This document shows, one piece after another, positions 52,881-63,670 of a DNA stretch of 64,000 nucleotides. This stretch comes from an uncultured Erysipelotrichaceae bacterium (lineage in GTDB: Bacteria; Bacillota_I; Bacilli_A; Erysipelotrichales; Erysipelotrichaceae). The stretch spans positions 1-64,000 of the forward strand of contig CADABS010000001.1 of the NCBI GenBank assembly GCA_902786245.1, written 5' to 3'. Each line of letters starts with the position of its first letter. Within the stretch, counting starts at the first letter, position 1. Under the pieces are notes generated by a model. That model did no database searches. It was not told the DNA's origin and worked only from the letters and a program-made list of their open reading frames with translations. Both the position numbers and the translations under genes were made by a program.

Positions 52881-54950
52881 CTATGCACCGACCAGAACGC
52901 TGCAGCCGGTTTCATGTCCGTCCGAAGTCTTAACGATGATCCGGGTGCTTCCGGTTTTGATACCCGTGACATTCCCGGCTGTATCCACAGAGGCGACCGA
53001 CGGATCCAGACTGACAAATGTCACATCCTGCACGGTATATCCTTCCGGCAACTCGGTAATGGAAATACTTGCGGTTTCGGATGGCTTCAGTGTCAGCGCA
53101 TACGTATCGATGCCGATGACATCGCTGTCCGGGACCTGCAAATCCGCCAGCGGCGCAAACCGCTCATGCCGTGTACATGCGTCCATGGCGATGCCGTTTT
53201 CAAAATGCTGCAGACCTTTGGGAAACAGCGGCGCGTTGTCGGCGTTGAGAATATGCACGGTCCGCGACAGTCCCAGCCGGGATGCCGCAGATCCGGACGA
53301 ATTGACAGTCATATCCAGGATCCAGCTGCCATTGAGATCTGTACATACCAGTACATTTTCATTGCCGTCTGCCATTTCATCGGTCAGATCGGCAGGTGCC
53401 TGCGACTGTACAGCAGACTTTCTGCCGTTGTGATCATACAGATGCATGACGGCAGAGGCATCCGCCCTTACACCGGCAGACAGACGGATATCCATCAGAT
53501 TCAGATTGGCCATAGCCAAAGCTGTAACGATGCCGGCAGTGCAACCTGCCGAAGCTCTGATTTCCGCTTTGCGGTCTTTTTCCACGGAACGGATCAACCG
53601 CATATGCCCGTCCCGGACTTCGAATCCCGCTTCATTCTTCTGACTCAGTACGATCTGTGCCTTGCCGCTGGCATAGATATAGAGATCCAGAGATACATTC
53701 AGTGCAAGCAGCGGTGCCTGGGGAACCGGGATCCGCAGCGTACACAGCGTCAATGTCGATTCGACCGTGTCCTTTCGGCTCTGCATGAGATTCTTCAAAG
53801 AAGCGCAGAAATCCGCCGGATCGAGTTTTGAAAAGTCTCCGTACAGTTTCCGGTAGGAACTGTTTTTAATGCCCAGTTCTTCCGAAGCTGTATAGGATAC
53901 CTTGAAATATGCATCTTTCAATGCATGCTTCTCTGTTTTCATGGCATAGGCAACATGCATCCCGCTCAGCCGGATCGAAGCATGTACATCGGAGCCGTCG
54001 CTGTTCTTCTTCGATGCTTCGGCATAGACCGATGTACCGCTCCCCTGCAGTCGGATCGTATATCCCTGCAGTGTAAAGGTCTTCGCAAAAGACGCTGCTG
54101 CATGCAGGTAAGGATCATCTCCAATAGATGCAGAACTCTTCTGTACCATATCATCCCGGATCCAGATACCTGCCTGATCAAAATCGATGTCCTCTTCCCC
54201 GCAGATATCCATGTCTTCGATCAGTTCCATCGCATCGCTGTCCTGCAGCGTGATCCGGTTATCTTCTCTGGCAGTCACATCGGAATAATGTTCATTCCCA
54301 TAGACATCCTGCCAATGGACCGTATCACCTGGCGATACATTCATATCGTCTGTCTCATAGGTATTCTCAGCATCTGAGGCCCTCAGAACACCGATATCGC
54401 GGATGGCTGTATCATCCATTTCGATTTCCGCATGCGTCTGCTGCAATGAGCGGTCATTGATATATCCGATGACCTGTTCCAGCAGCTTTTCCGCTTCGCC
54501 ACGGTCAATCGTTTCACGGGGATGGAACAGACCGCGCCGGTCGGTTTTCAGCAGTCCCATTGCCGCAGCCTGGGAAATTTCCGACGGAAACAGCGACCGG
54601 TCCTGATCTTTGACCGTATATGTACTGTTTACGGATTCCGGTGAGATCAGCCGGACCAGGGTAAATGCGGCCCATTCGCGGGTCAGCGGATCGGACGGTT
54701 CAAACGGAACCGAAGGATCGAGGATCTTCCATTCCACTGCCGCCTGTACATTCGCATAGGCAGGATGGCTTTTCTGGATATTCAGATAGTAAGGAATATC
54801 GCTTTCATATTCATGAATATCCGCCTGATAGGTGATCATGGAGATCCATGTGCCCATCGATACGGTTTCTTTCGGTTCTTTCGCACATCCGGCTGTACCC
54901 ACGAATAGTGAAACAGCCAGCAGGAACTTAAACCTGCATCGATGAAGCAT
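52881..54950 (-). CDS. SLH and Ig-like (BIG2) domain lipoprotein of the type VII locus
   Basis: A 689-residue secreted lipoprotein. Signal peptide with lipobox GTAGC near residue 20, an S-layer-homology-like region (about 60-170, with EPSDPLTREWAAFTLVRLI and HPRETIDRGEAEKLLEQV), a beta-rich middle part, and a C-terminal Ig-like BIG2 domain (VTFVSLDPSVASVDTAGNVT, about 645-664). It probably attaches to the cell wall. The ATG at 54950 is used because it gives a normal signal peptide; one at 54980 is also possible. It overlaps the WXG100 gene. Confidence 0.75.
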   Translation of the reverse strand: MLHRCRFKFLLAVSLFVGTAGCAKEPKETVSMGTWISMITYQADIHEYESDIPYYLNIQKSHPAYANVQAAVEWKILDPSVPFEPSDPLTREWAAFTLVRLISPESVNSTYTVKDQDRSLFPSEISQAAAMGLLKTDRRGLFHPRETIDRGEAEKLLEQVIGYINDRSLQQTHAEIEMDDTAIRDIGVLRASDAENTYETDDMNVSPGDTVHWQDVYGNEHYSDVTAREDNRITLQDSDAMELIEDMDICGEEDIDFDQAGIWIRDDMVQKSSASIGDDPYLHAAASFAKTFTLQGYTIRLQGSGTSVYAEASKKNSDGSDVHASIRLSGMHVAYAMKTEKHALKDAYFKVSYTASEELGIKNSSYRKLYGDFSKLDPADFCASLKNLMQSRKDTVESTLTLCTLRIPVPQAPLLALNVSLDLYIYASGKAQIVLSQKNEAGFEVRDGHMRLIRSVEKDRKAEIRASAGCTAGIVTALAMANLNLMDIRLSAGVRADASAVMHLYDHNGRKSAVQSQAPADLTDEMADGNENVLVCTDLNGSWILDMTVNSSGSAASRLGLSRTVHILNADNAPLFPKGLQHFENGIAMDACTRHERFAPLADLQVPDSDVIGIDTYALTLKPSETASISITELPEGYTVQDVTFVSLDPSVASVDTAGNVTGIKTGSTRIIVKTSDGHETGCSVLVGA

Positions 54951-55227
54951 TGCCCGTAATCGTCGACTCAAGTGTGTCATAGCTGGATACCGTCAGATCG
55001 AGAAACCGTGCATAGGATTCGATGACTTCACGGTGATGATCGAACCTTGCGGAAAACTGGCTGAACCGGCTGCGGATTTCCTCGCTGCCGTCCGAAAGCC
55101 AGGTTCCGTTGAGGGCATTCATTTCATTTTTCATATCGGTCAGAGCGTCATACATAAGCTGATTCAGCGACCGCAGTCTGGCAGCGGTATCGCTGACTTC
55201 ATTCAGTGAAATACGGATATTAGACAT
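54928..55227 (-). CDS. WXG100-like secreted protein A
   Basis: A 99-residue helical hairpin protein. Two helices flank the turn GTWLSDG (about 41-47), a variant of the WXG motif in which the glycine is shifted. Small size, amphipathic heptads and place beside essC mark it as a probable substrate. AAAGGAGG precedes the ATG. Confidence 0.8.
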   Translation of the reverse strand: MSNIRISLNEVSDTAARLRSLNQLMYDALTDMKNEMNALNGTWLSDGSEEIRSRFSQFSARFDHHREVIESYARFLDLTVSSYDTLESTITGNASSMQV

Positions 55228-55239
55228 TGTTTTCCTCCT

Positions 55240-55539
55240 TTACTGGGTCAGTCGTGATGCCTGTGATGTCAGTTCCTCCTGTGTCTGGCGGTATGCCCTG
55301 GCACTGTTTCTGAGAAACTCCGTGTACTGTGCGCACAGCATGGAAAGCTGGCGGAAATCCGCTTCAAAGCGGCTGATCTGGGCGGTGAATGCGGTATTGT
55401 CGCTGCCCTGCCAGGCGGCGGACATCGCCTCCACAGCCGCAAACAGTTCGCGGTAATTCCGTGTATAGTCTTCATTGCGCTCGTCCATCCTGGCTGCGCA
55501 GGCTTCCAGCCTCTCGGGCTCAACAGTGATCTGTCTCAT
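55240..55539 (-). CDS. WXG100-like secreted protein B
   Basis: A 99-residue protein with a clear WQG turn (AAWQGSDNTAF, about 41-51) between two helices. Start preceded by AAAGGAGGATC. It is the first gene of the operon and probably pairs with protein A as an EsxA/EsxB-like dimer. Confidence 0.88.
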   Translation of the reverse strand: MRQITVEPERLEACAARMDERNEDYTRNYRELFAAVEAMSAAWQGSDNTAFTAQISRFEADFRQLSMLCAQYTEFLRNSARAYRQTQEELTSQASRLTQ

Positions 55540-55591
55540 ATCTCAGATCCTCCTTTCACTATATGTATTCACCTCCAAATCAAAAACACGC

Positions 55592-55621
55592 AAAAAAAGT
55601 GCAGAATTTTTTTCTGCACTT
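55592..55621 (-). terminator. Terminator after rbfA
   Basis: Minus-strand stem AAGTGCAG/CTGCACTT (arms 55614-55621 and 55597-55604) followed by T run. It isolates the type VII operon from rbfA. Confidence 0.88.
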
Positions 55622-55976
55622 ACTCCTCTGTATCATCTTTATGGATCGATGCGATCAGTTCATCGATATGGCGGCCGTGTTCCTCTGTCTCATCGATGAC
55701 AAAGGTCAGCTCCGGCGTTCTCCGGATTGCCAGACGCTGGGCCAGTTCCGAGCGGATAAATCCTTTTGCCCGGTTCAGTGCCTTCAGTCCGGCTTCCGCC
55801 CGTGCCTGCTTGCCCAGGAATGTTACATAGACCTTGGCATAGCTGTGATCGGCAGATACGTCCACATCCGTGATCGTCACAAATCCGACATCGGCATCCT
55901 TGACTTCGAACTGGATAATGTCCGAAATATCCTTGCGGATAATGCCTTCCAGACGCTTTTCCTTTACGCTTTTCAT
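55620..55976 (-). CDS. rbfA: Ribosome-binding factor A
   Basis: A 118-residue KH-fold factor for 30S maturation. [20 protein letters not shown] and [20 protein letters not shown] match. It overlaps the infB stop by 4 bases. It is the last gene of rimP-nusA-rnpM-infB-rbfA. Confidence 0.95.
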   Translation of the reverse strand: MKSVKEKRLEGIIRKDISDIIQFEVKDADVGFVTITDVDVSADHSYAKVYVTFLGKQARAEAGLKALNRAKGFIRSELAQRLAIRRTPELTFVIDETEEHGRHIDELIASIHKDDTEE

Positions 55977-57832
55977 ACGTCTGCGGATACCTGCTGTTCC
56001 TGATAGGCCTCAATGATATCGCCGATCTTCAGATCGTTATAATTCTCGATTGTAATACCGCATTCATAGCCGCTGAGAACTTCTCTGGCATCATCCTTGA
56101 AGCGCTTGAGCGATCCGAGTTTTCCCGTGTAGATAACGATACCGTCGCGGATCAGACGCACGCTGCAGTTGCTGACAAGCTTGCCGTCCGTAACCATGCA
56201 TCCGCCGATCGTACCGACCTTGGAAGCCTTGTATGTTTCACGGATCTCTGCCTGGCCGATGACAACTTCTTCGTATACCGGCTCCAGCATACCCTTCATG
56301 GCAAGTTCCATTTCCTCGGTTGCCTTGTAGATGATGTTATGGAGACGGATCTCAACACCGGCTTCTTCTGCCTTCTTGCGGATATTCGCATCGGGACGCA
56401 CATTGAATCCGATGATCATTGCCTTGGATGCACTTGCCAGCATGATATCCGATTCCGTAACCGCACCGGCTGTCGCATGAATGACATTGACCTTGACGCC
56501 CTTGACATCCAGTTTCTCCATGGAAGACTTGACGGCTTCCGCAGAACCCTGGACATCCGCCTTTATGATGATCGGGATTTCCTTGATCTCACCGGCATCG
56601 ATCTGCGAAGAGAGTTCCTCCAGCGACATCGCACTTGTCTTGCGGCGGTCCGCTTCGATTTTGCGGCGCTTTCTTCTGTCCGCAATCGCTCTGGCTTCTT
56701 TTTCATCCGTGAAATTGCGGAACAGATCGCCTGCTTCCGGTACATCGGAGAGACCGATGATCTCGACCGGTGTTGCCGGACCTGCCGACTTGAGCTCATG
56801 GCTGTTTTCATCGATCATCTTACGGACCTTGCCGAAGCTCGTTCCGACGACGACCGGATCGCCCTGGTGCAGCGTACCGTTCTGTACGAGCAGGGTTGCG
56901 ACCGGACCGCGGCCCTTATCAAGCTTTGCCTCGATGACCGTACCGGTTGCTGTCTGGGTCGGATCTGCCTTGAGTTCCTTGACATCCGCAACCGTCAGGA
57001 TCGTTTCCAGCAGATCTTCAATACCGTCGCCGTTTCTTGCGGAAGTCGGTACGAAAATCGTATCGCCGCCCCATTCTTCCGGCATGATATCCAGTTCTGC
57101 CATCTCCTGCTTGACTCTGTCCGGATTGGCATCCGGACGGTCCATCTTATTGACCGCGACGATAATCGGTACATCTGCCGCTCTGGCATGGTCAATTGCT
57201 TCACGCGTCTGCGGCATGACACCGTCATCCGCTGCGACGACGATGACAGCGATATCCGTTACACTCGCACCGCGGGCACGCATTGCCGTGAATGCTTCAT
57301 GACCCGGCGTATCCAGGAATGTAACCTTGCGGCCGCTGACTTCGATCTGATAGGCACCGATTGCCTGTGTAATACCGCCGGCTTCCCCGGCTGCTACCTT
57401 TGTACGGCGGATCGTATCCAGCAGGGTCGTCTTGCCATGGTCGACGTGACCCATGATCGTGACGACCGGCGGACGTTCCACCAGGTTTTCCGGATTGCTG
57501 TCCGGCTCAACTTCCAGAGAATCCTCTTCTCTTTCCTTGACCTTTGTCGGTTCAATGTCATAGCCGATGCAGACAAGTTCGACCATCTCATCTTCCAGCG
57601 CACTGTTGATCGTCACCATCTTGCCTTCCATAAACAGAGTCTTGATGATTTCGCTGGACTGTCTGCCGATTTTCTCAGCCAGTTCACCTACCGTAATGCC
57701 GTCGGTATATTCAATTGCCTTGATATCCGGCGCCTTGCGGTAAGATGACTCGTATCCTCCCTGACCGCGGTTTTTGAAATTCTTATTGCGGTTCCGGTTC
57801 GAATTTTTTCCCGGCTTTCGGTTATTTGCCAT
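55973..57832 (-). CDS. infB: Translation initiation factor IF-2
   Basis: A 619-residue GTPase. The short Asn/Arg-rich N-terminus (about 1-30) is followed by an IF2_N domain ([20 protein letters not shown]), the G domain with [13 protein letters not shown] (G1, about 127), DTPGHEAF (G3) and NKMD (G4), then the C1 and C2 domains. Much shorter than E. coli IF-2, as in Erysipelotrichia and Mollicutes. Confidence 0.97.
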   Translation of the reverse strand: MANNRKPGKNSNRNRNKNFKNRGQGGYESSYRKAPDIKAIEYTDGITVGELAEKIGRQSSEIIKTLFMEGKMVTINSALEDEMVELVCIGYDIEPTKVKEREEDSLEVEPDSNPENLVERPPVVTIMGHVDHGKTTLLDTIRRTKVAAGEAGGITQAIGAYQIEVSGRKVTFLDTPGHEAFTAMRARGASVTDIAVIVVAADDGVMPQTREAIDHARAADVPIIVAVNKMDRPDANPDRVKQEMAELDIMPEEWGGDTIFVPTSARNGDGIEDLLETILTVADVKELKADPTQTATGTVIEAKLDKGRGPVATLLVQNGTLHQGDPVVVGTSFGKVRKMIDENSHELKSAGPATPVEIIGLSDVPEAGDLFRNFTDEKEARAIADRRKRRKIEADRRKTSAMSLEELSSQIDAGEIKEIPIIIKADVQGSAEAVKSSMEKLDVKGVKVNVIHATAGAVTESDIMLASASKAMIIGFNVRPDANIRKKAEEAGVEIRLHNIIYKATEEMELAMKGMLEPVYEEVVIGQAEIRETYKASKVGTIGGCMVTDGKLVSNCSVRLIRDGIVIYTGKLGSLKRFKDDAREVLSGYECGITIENYNDLKIGDIIEAYQEQQVSADV

Positions 57833-57865
57833 AACTACCTCCTTTTAACCGTAAGAGGCGAAAGT

Positions 57866-58126
57866 TCAGTTCTGCACCGCCTTCAGAATCTCTTCCCAGA
57901 CTTCTTCGGGAATTTCTGCTTCCAGTGCCTTCGCGAGCGCTCCCTTTTTACGGGCCAGCGCAACTGCTTCCGCGTCTTTTTTCAAATATGCTCCATGACC
58001 GTTGGTTCTTCCGGTCGTGTCGATCCTGATTTCACCTTCCGGTGTGCGCACGATGCGAAGCAGTTCCTTTTTCGGAAAATGCTCTCCGGTCGCAACGCAT
58101 CTGCGCATGGGAATTTTTTTTGGCAT
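57866..58126 (-). CDS. rnpM: RNase P modulator RnpM (YlxR)
   Basis: An 86-residue RNA-binding protein of DUF448. MRRCVATGEHFPKKELLRIV (residues 7-26) and GRTNGHGAYLKKD match. The L7Ae-like ylxQ gene that normally follows is absent, and infB begins 33 bases downstream. Confidence 0.9.
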   Translation of the reverse strand: MPKKIPMRRCVATGEHFPKKELLRIVRTPEGEIRIDTTGRTNGHGAYLKKDAEAVALARKKGALAKALEAEIPEEVWEEILKAVQN

Positions 58127-58129
58127 AGA

Positions 58130-59917
58130 TCAGTTATTGTCCTCGTCGTTGTAGTAGTCTTCGTATTCATCATAATCGAAGTCATACTCACGTTCTTCTT
58201 CCTCAAGCTGCTGTGCCTCGATTTCAGCCAGTTCTTCTTCGCTGTAGATCGGACGTGTATCAACGGTGCTGAGGTTCTTCTTGATCTGTTCTTCCAGATC
58301 CTTGTTGCGGATCTTGTAGTCATCCTCATCGGACTTCTTCTTTTTCCGCTTCGGTCTGGAGTCATTCTGCTTCGGCTTGGATGTATCCGTCAGCTTCTCG
58401 AATACAGATACATAGGTATTCTTGGCAGCCATTTCCTCGAGGTCGGCATGGCGCTTGGAAACAGGCTTGACTTCCTGCTTCTCTTCTTTCTTTTCTTCCG
58501 CAGGCTCTTCTTCCTCTGCCGGTTCTTCCGCCGGGATCACCGGTTCTTCCGGTGCAGCCTCTTCAATGACAGCCGGTTCTGCCGGTGTTTCGGTTTCGGC
58601 AGGTGTTTCCTCTTCCGGCTTCATGGCGATCTCATCACGGATTCTTTCACGCATGACTTCCTGCATCTCTTCCGGAATCAGATCATCCTGCTGTTCCTCT
58701 TCTGCAGCGGAGCGTACAGCAGCCAGCTTGGCAGCGGCAGCCTGACGTCTTTCCTCTGCTTCACGTGCTTCCGCTTCGAGACGTTCGATTTCTCTGCGGG
58801 CAGCGTCCTTGCGCATCTTTTCCTTGAGTTCTTCGGCTCTGGCAACAAGTTCTTCGAAGTTCTCGCCCTTTTCTTCCAGTTCTTCCCTTGTCTTGATATC
58901 GATCTTGTGACCTGTCAGCTTGACAGCCAGACGGGCATTCTTGCCCTTTTTGCCGATGGCCAGGGAAAGCTGATCTTCATCGACGATGACCAGCAGGCTG
59001 TTGTCCTCATCGCGCGGCAGAACATAATTGACGACTGCCGGTGCCAGTGCGTTTCTGACGAGTTCGGTGATATCATCATTCCACTGGAAAATATCGATCT
59101 TTTCACCATGGATCTCTTCGATGATCACCTGGACACGGCTGCCTCTGGGACCGATGCATGCGCCGATCGGATCGACTTCCGGGTTATGGCTGACAACTGC
59201 CATCTTTGTTCTTTCACCCGGCTCACGGGCAATTGCCTTGATCTCGACAATGCCTTGGAAGATCTCCGGTACTTCTTTTTCAAACAGACGCTTGACAAGC
59301 ATCGGATCCGCTCTGGAAACAAGGACCTGGGAACCCTTTGTGTTCTTGTTGACTTCGGTAATGACGACTCTGAGCTTCTGGCCTTCGCTGAGACGCTCAT
59401 TCGGGATCTCGGCAGAATGCGGCATCATCGCAACTGTCTTGCCAAGATTGATCAGTGTGAACTTGTCCTTGACCGATTCAACGATACCGAGAACCATTTC
59501 ATTCAGCTGGTCGATATATTCATCATAGACAGCGACCTTCTCCGCTTCCCGGATCTTCTGGCGCATGACGTTCTTGGCCAGTGTCGCAGCTGCCCGGCTC
59601 ATACCCTGGATTTCGATCTTGCGGGAAACCACATCGCCGATCACTGCATCCGGCTTGATTTCCTTTGCGTCTTCCAGCGAGATTTCCAGTTCATCATCCT
59701 CAACATCTTCGACGACTTTATAATTCTGGAACAGATCGATCGTCTGCTTCTTTTCGTTGATCTCCGCAACGACATCAATATCGCTCAGTTCGGCATCCTT
59801 TTTATAGGCTTTTGCCATTGCCTCCTTGAGCGCTTCAATCACAAATTCAGCCGGAATATTGCGCTCTGTTTCAACATCATTCAGAGCGCGGATCATTTCC
59901 TTGTACTTGAGTTCCAT
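58130..59917 (-). CDS. nusA: Transcription factor NusA with long acidic tail
   Basis: A 595-residue factor acting in pausing, termination and antitermination. The N-domain (1-125), S1 domain (near 135-200) and two KH domains with GACIGPRGSRVQVIIEE and LSLAIGKKGKNARLAVKLTG are all seen. From about 345 the protein has a Glu/Ala/Lys coiled-coil, then a Pro/Glu-rich and a strongly acidic Asp/Tyr end (residues about 440-595). The ordinary NusA length is 350-500. It overlaps nothing, and lies 3 bases from rnpM. Confidence 0.95.
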   Translation of the reverse strand: MELKYKEMIRALNDVETERNIPAEFVIEALKEAMAKAYKKDAELSDIDVVAEINEKKQTIDLFQNYKVVEDVEDDELEISLEDAKEIKPDAVIGDVVSRKIEIQGMSRAAATLAKNVMRQKIREAEKVAVYDEYIDQLNEMVLGIVESVKDKFTLINLGKTVAMMPHSAEIPNERLSEGQKLRVVITEVNKNTKGSQVLVSRADPMLVKRLFEKEVPEIFQGIVEIKAIAREPGERTKMAVVSHNPEVDPIGACIGPRGSRVQVIIEEIHGEKIDIFQWNDDITELVRNALAPAVVNYVLPRDEDNSLLVIVDEDQLSLAIGKKGKNARLAVKLTGHKIDIKTREELEEKGENFEELVARAEELKEKMRKDAARREIERLEAEAREAEERRQAAAAKLAAVRSAAEEEQQDDLIPEEMQEVMRERIRDEIAMKPEEETPAETETPAEPAVIEEAAPEEPVIPAEEPAEEEEPAEEKKEEKQEVKPVSKRHADLEEMAAKNTYVSVFEKLTDTSKPKQNDSRPKRKKKKSDEDDYKIRNKDLEEQIKKNLSTVDTRPIYSEEELAEIEAQQLEEEEREYDFDYDEYEDYYNDEDNN

Positions 59918-59928
59918 TTTTTCTCTCC

Positions 59929-60393
59929 TTAAATCCTTACCGCCAGGCGGATAAACTCAATATCTTCTTTGGTGAATACCGCAGTGCGCTTGACAGCCTT
60001 GTTACGGTATTCCAGATGTATTTCATCACCTTCGACAGAAGTGATCTCACCGGTCAGTTCCGTCATTTTGCGGACCGGCTTTGACAGCCTGACAAAGACA
60101 TAGGCACCGGCCATCGCATCCAGTTCATTCAGATCCCGGATTTCCCGCTCCGCACCGGGTGAACAGACCTCGAGGGTATATTCCTCAGCGATCGGATCTT
60201 CTCTGTCCAGCAGTTCGCTCAGCTGCTCACTCACATCCGCGCAGGTATCCAGATCCATGGATCCGTCTTCCTTCATGATTGCGACCTGCAGTGTTCTCTC
60301 GCTGCCGGCAATCCATTTCAGTTCATAGAGTCTGACATTGTTCGCTGCCAGCACCGGCGCAAACAGTTCCTTCAGTTTTTCTGTTCTATCCAT
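59929..60393 (-). CDS. rimP: Ribosome maturation factor RimP
   Basis: A 154-residue factor for 30S assembly. LKELFAPVLAANNVRLYELK, the central LDREDPIAEEYTLEVCSPG and the C-terminal SH3-like part match. GGAGG lies four bases before the ATG at 60393. First gene of the translation operon. Confidence 0.94.
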   Translation of the reverse strand: MDRTEKLKELFAPVLAANNVRLYELKWIAGSERTLQVAIMKEDGSMDLDTCADVSEQLSELLDREDPIAEEYTLEVCSPGAEREIRDLNELDAMAGAYVFVRLSKPVRKMTELTGEITSVEGDEIHLEYRNKAVKRTAVFTKEDIEFIRLAVRI

Positions 60394-60411
60394 ATGCCTC
60401 CAGACATAACA

Positions 60412-60443
60412 CAAGGAGTGCTTCCGCACTCCCTGTTTTTTTA
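60412..60443. other. Hairpin in the rimP leader
   Basis: Stem GGAGTGC-TTCC-GCACTCC. On plus it is followed by seven T, so it looks like a plus-strand terminator although no plus gene precedes it. On minus it forms a leader hairpin between the promoter and the rimP RBS. Confidence 0.6.
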
Positions 60444-60450
60444 CATGGAA

Positions 60451-60479
60451 ACTATAACTGACTTTTGCTCAGCAGGCAA
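60451..60479 (-). promoter_or_regulatory. rimP-nusA operon promoter
   Basis: Minus-strand TTGCCT (60474-60479) and TATAGT (60451-60456) with a 17-base spacer. Confidence 0.7.
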
Positions 60480-60510
60480 GAACAAATTTGCATTTATGCA
60501 TGCAAAATGC

Positions 60511-62037
<1,527 letters not shown>

Positions 62038-62109
62038 CTAAATCCATTATACATCGATGTATTCTTTCCGTATGTGCAAAAAGAAAACCGCAGCCCATAC
62101 TGCGGTATA

Positions 62110-62823
62110 CTAGTCGAAAGTATCAAATACAGGTCCTGCAGGTTCCCATTTTCCGGTAAAATTATTCAGCAATAGACCGGAATTTTCATTATACTCACGC
62201 AATCCTCCGGCAAATCCTGTCATCCGCAATGCACCGGTAACCGGTACTGATTCATTGCTTTGAAAATATGCCAGATATGTTTTTCCTTCTTCCGGAAGAA
62301 TATCATTATATGCCGCTTCATAAACATACTCCGGAATGGGTGTGCCGTTTTCATTCATAAGACGTTCCTGTTTCTCAATCGACTCAGGAATCTGAGCTGC
62401 AGCATACTGTTCCCAGGTTACAAGTCCGCCGGTACGTGTGAAAATACAGGTCTGACCTGCATGCAGATCACCTTTAAGAGGCTCGATCACTTCAAGTGTT
62501 CCATAAGTATACGCGGCTCCATTCCGGTTCAGTGATGCATTCCATGTATCTGCACCATCAATGGAAATAATTCTGACTAAGGCTGCCGATGTACAGAAGT
62601 CCGCCATAGATGCAGGATCATCATTTCTTACCAGCAGATCAATCTCATAAAATGCTTTCATGACTCTTTCATCATCCAGAACAGATACTTCCGCTGTGAC
62701 AGGAAGTGGTTCAGCATAAGAATCCGGTTCAGGGACGGTATCATTTTTCATAGCACCAGATGTATTTCCCGTGCATCCTGCAATCAGCAGCTGCATTAAA
62801 AAGATTATATATATTTTTTTCAT
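62110..62823 (-). CDS. Lipoprotein, unknown
   Basis: A 237-residue lipoprotein. Signal and lipobox IAGC at about residues 14-17, then a Ser/Pro linker. The rest contains ALVRIISID and GDLHAGQTCIFTRTGGLVTW and looks beta-rich. No family was recognised with certainty. It follows the metzincin gene by 16 bases and is probably co-transcribed with it. Confidence 0.75.
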   Translation of the reverse strand: MKKIYIIFLMQLLIAGCTGNTSGAMKNDTVPEPDSYAEPLPVTAEVSVLDDERVMKAFYEIDLLVRNDDPASMADFCTSAALVRIISIDGADTWNASLNRNGAAYTYGTLEVIEPLKGDLHAGQTCIFTRTGGLVTWEQYAAAQIPESIEKQERLMNENGTPIPEYVYEAAYNDILPEEGKTYLAYFQSNESVPVTGALRMTGFAGGLREYNENSGLLLNNFTGKWEPAGPVFDTFD

Positions 62824-62839
62824 GATAACGTACAGCTCC

Positions 62840-63442
62840 TTAGTAACTGTAAAGACTGACAACAGAGCTGTTATCTGTCAGCTGAACCGTGTTTACTGTA
62901 CGGCCATGCTGAAGAGTGCACATTATGCTTTGTTGGTTCGTGTCATTGTGTTTCAGACCGAATGCGTGTCCCATTTCATGCCTGATTGTTCCATATGCGT
63001 CATAATTTGAATAAGAATCCATTAGAAATAATGAATTATTTATATGAATTTCTGCGTACCACCAGCTCGTCGTATAATGATTGACAACCGTGCCATCACC
63101 GGCATGCAGTCTTGTCAGCGCATAAGCGGTAGAATCAAAATCAGACAGATCAGTATGTGCATGGAAATCCATCATTGACCCGATATTTGAACTGACATAA
63201 TTCATGTATATCGGGTTATCCCATCCGGTATACATCCAGTTGTTAACGCCCCCGGTAATATAATCTTCCCATATACTGACACCTGATGCATAGTTAAGCC
63301 AGACAGTCACATTGGAAACACCGCTGATATATTTACAATTAGTATTGTATGGCTGTGTTGGAGTATTATCCGCAAATACAGGAACAGACAGGTCAGTCAT
63401 GAATAATAAAATCGTCAATAATACTGCAGTTATTCTTTTCAT
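62840..63442 (-). CDS. Secreted metzincin-type zinc protease
   Basis: A 200-residue protein with signal peptide (about 1-25, cleaved near FADN). The zinc motif HEMGHAFGLKHND (about 156-168) is the metzincin HExxHxxGxxH, followed by SIMC as the Met-turn. Size and motif resemble small bacterial matrixin-like proteases, with no visible propeptide and only a short mature part. Its target could be host mucus or wall protein; unknown. Confidence 0.85.
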   Translation of the reverse strand: MKRITAVLLTILLFMTDLSVPVFADNTPTQPYNTNCKYISGVSNVTVWLNYASGVSIWEDYITGGVNNWMYTGWDNPIYMNYVSSNIGSMMDFHAHTDLSDFDSTAYALTRLHAGDGTVVNHYTTSWWYAEIHINNSLFLMDSYSNYDAYGTIRHEMGHAFGLKHNDTNQQSIMCTLQHGRTVNTVQLTDNSSVVSLYSY

Positions 63443-63582
63443 TAAGTACCTCCTCTCACTAATTTCTTGAGATATGGAACAACAGTATCAGATGATATTC
63501 ACTAAGTAACATAAATGTGTTTGCAGGTCAACACGCATTGTCTATTCGGTCATGTTCGATGTCTGAACGGTTATGAGATGTT
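63443..63582. other. Intergenic stretch
   Basis: Contains the metzincin RBS region (GAGAGGAGG) and no further gene or obvious structure. Confidence 0.5.
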
Positions 63583-63610
63583 AAAAAAGACCACCCGGAT
63601 GAGGATGGTC
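63583..63610 (-). terminator. Terminator after the dikinase gene
   Basis: Minus-strand stem GACCATCC/GGGTGGTC (arms 63603-63610 and 63589-63596) followed by six T. Confidence 0.87.
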
Positions 63611-63670
63611 TTCTTTCGATACTTGTTTATCCCGATGACCCCTTAGCTGATCATCTTCGGATCTGAAGAA

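Noticed and set aside
57995..59932. Long plus-strand open frame opposite nusA
   Set aside because: It is antisense to nusA and Phe/Leu-rich because of the Glu/Lys codons on the other strand; no RBS or family match.
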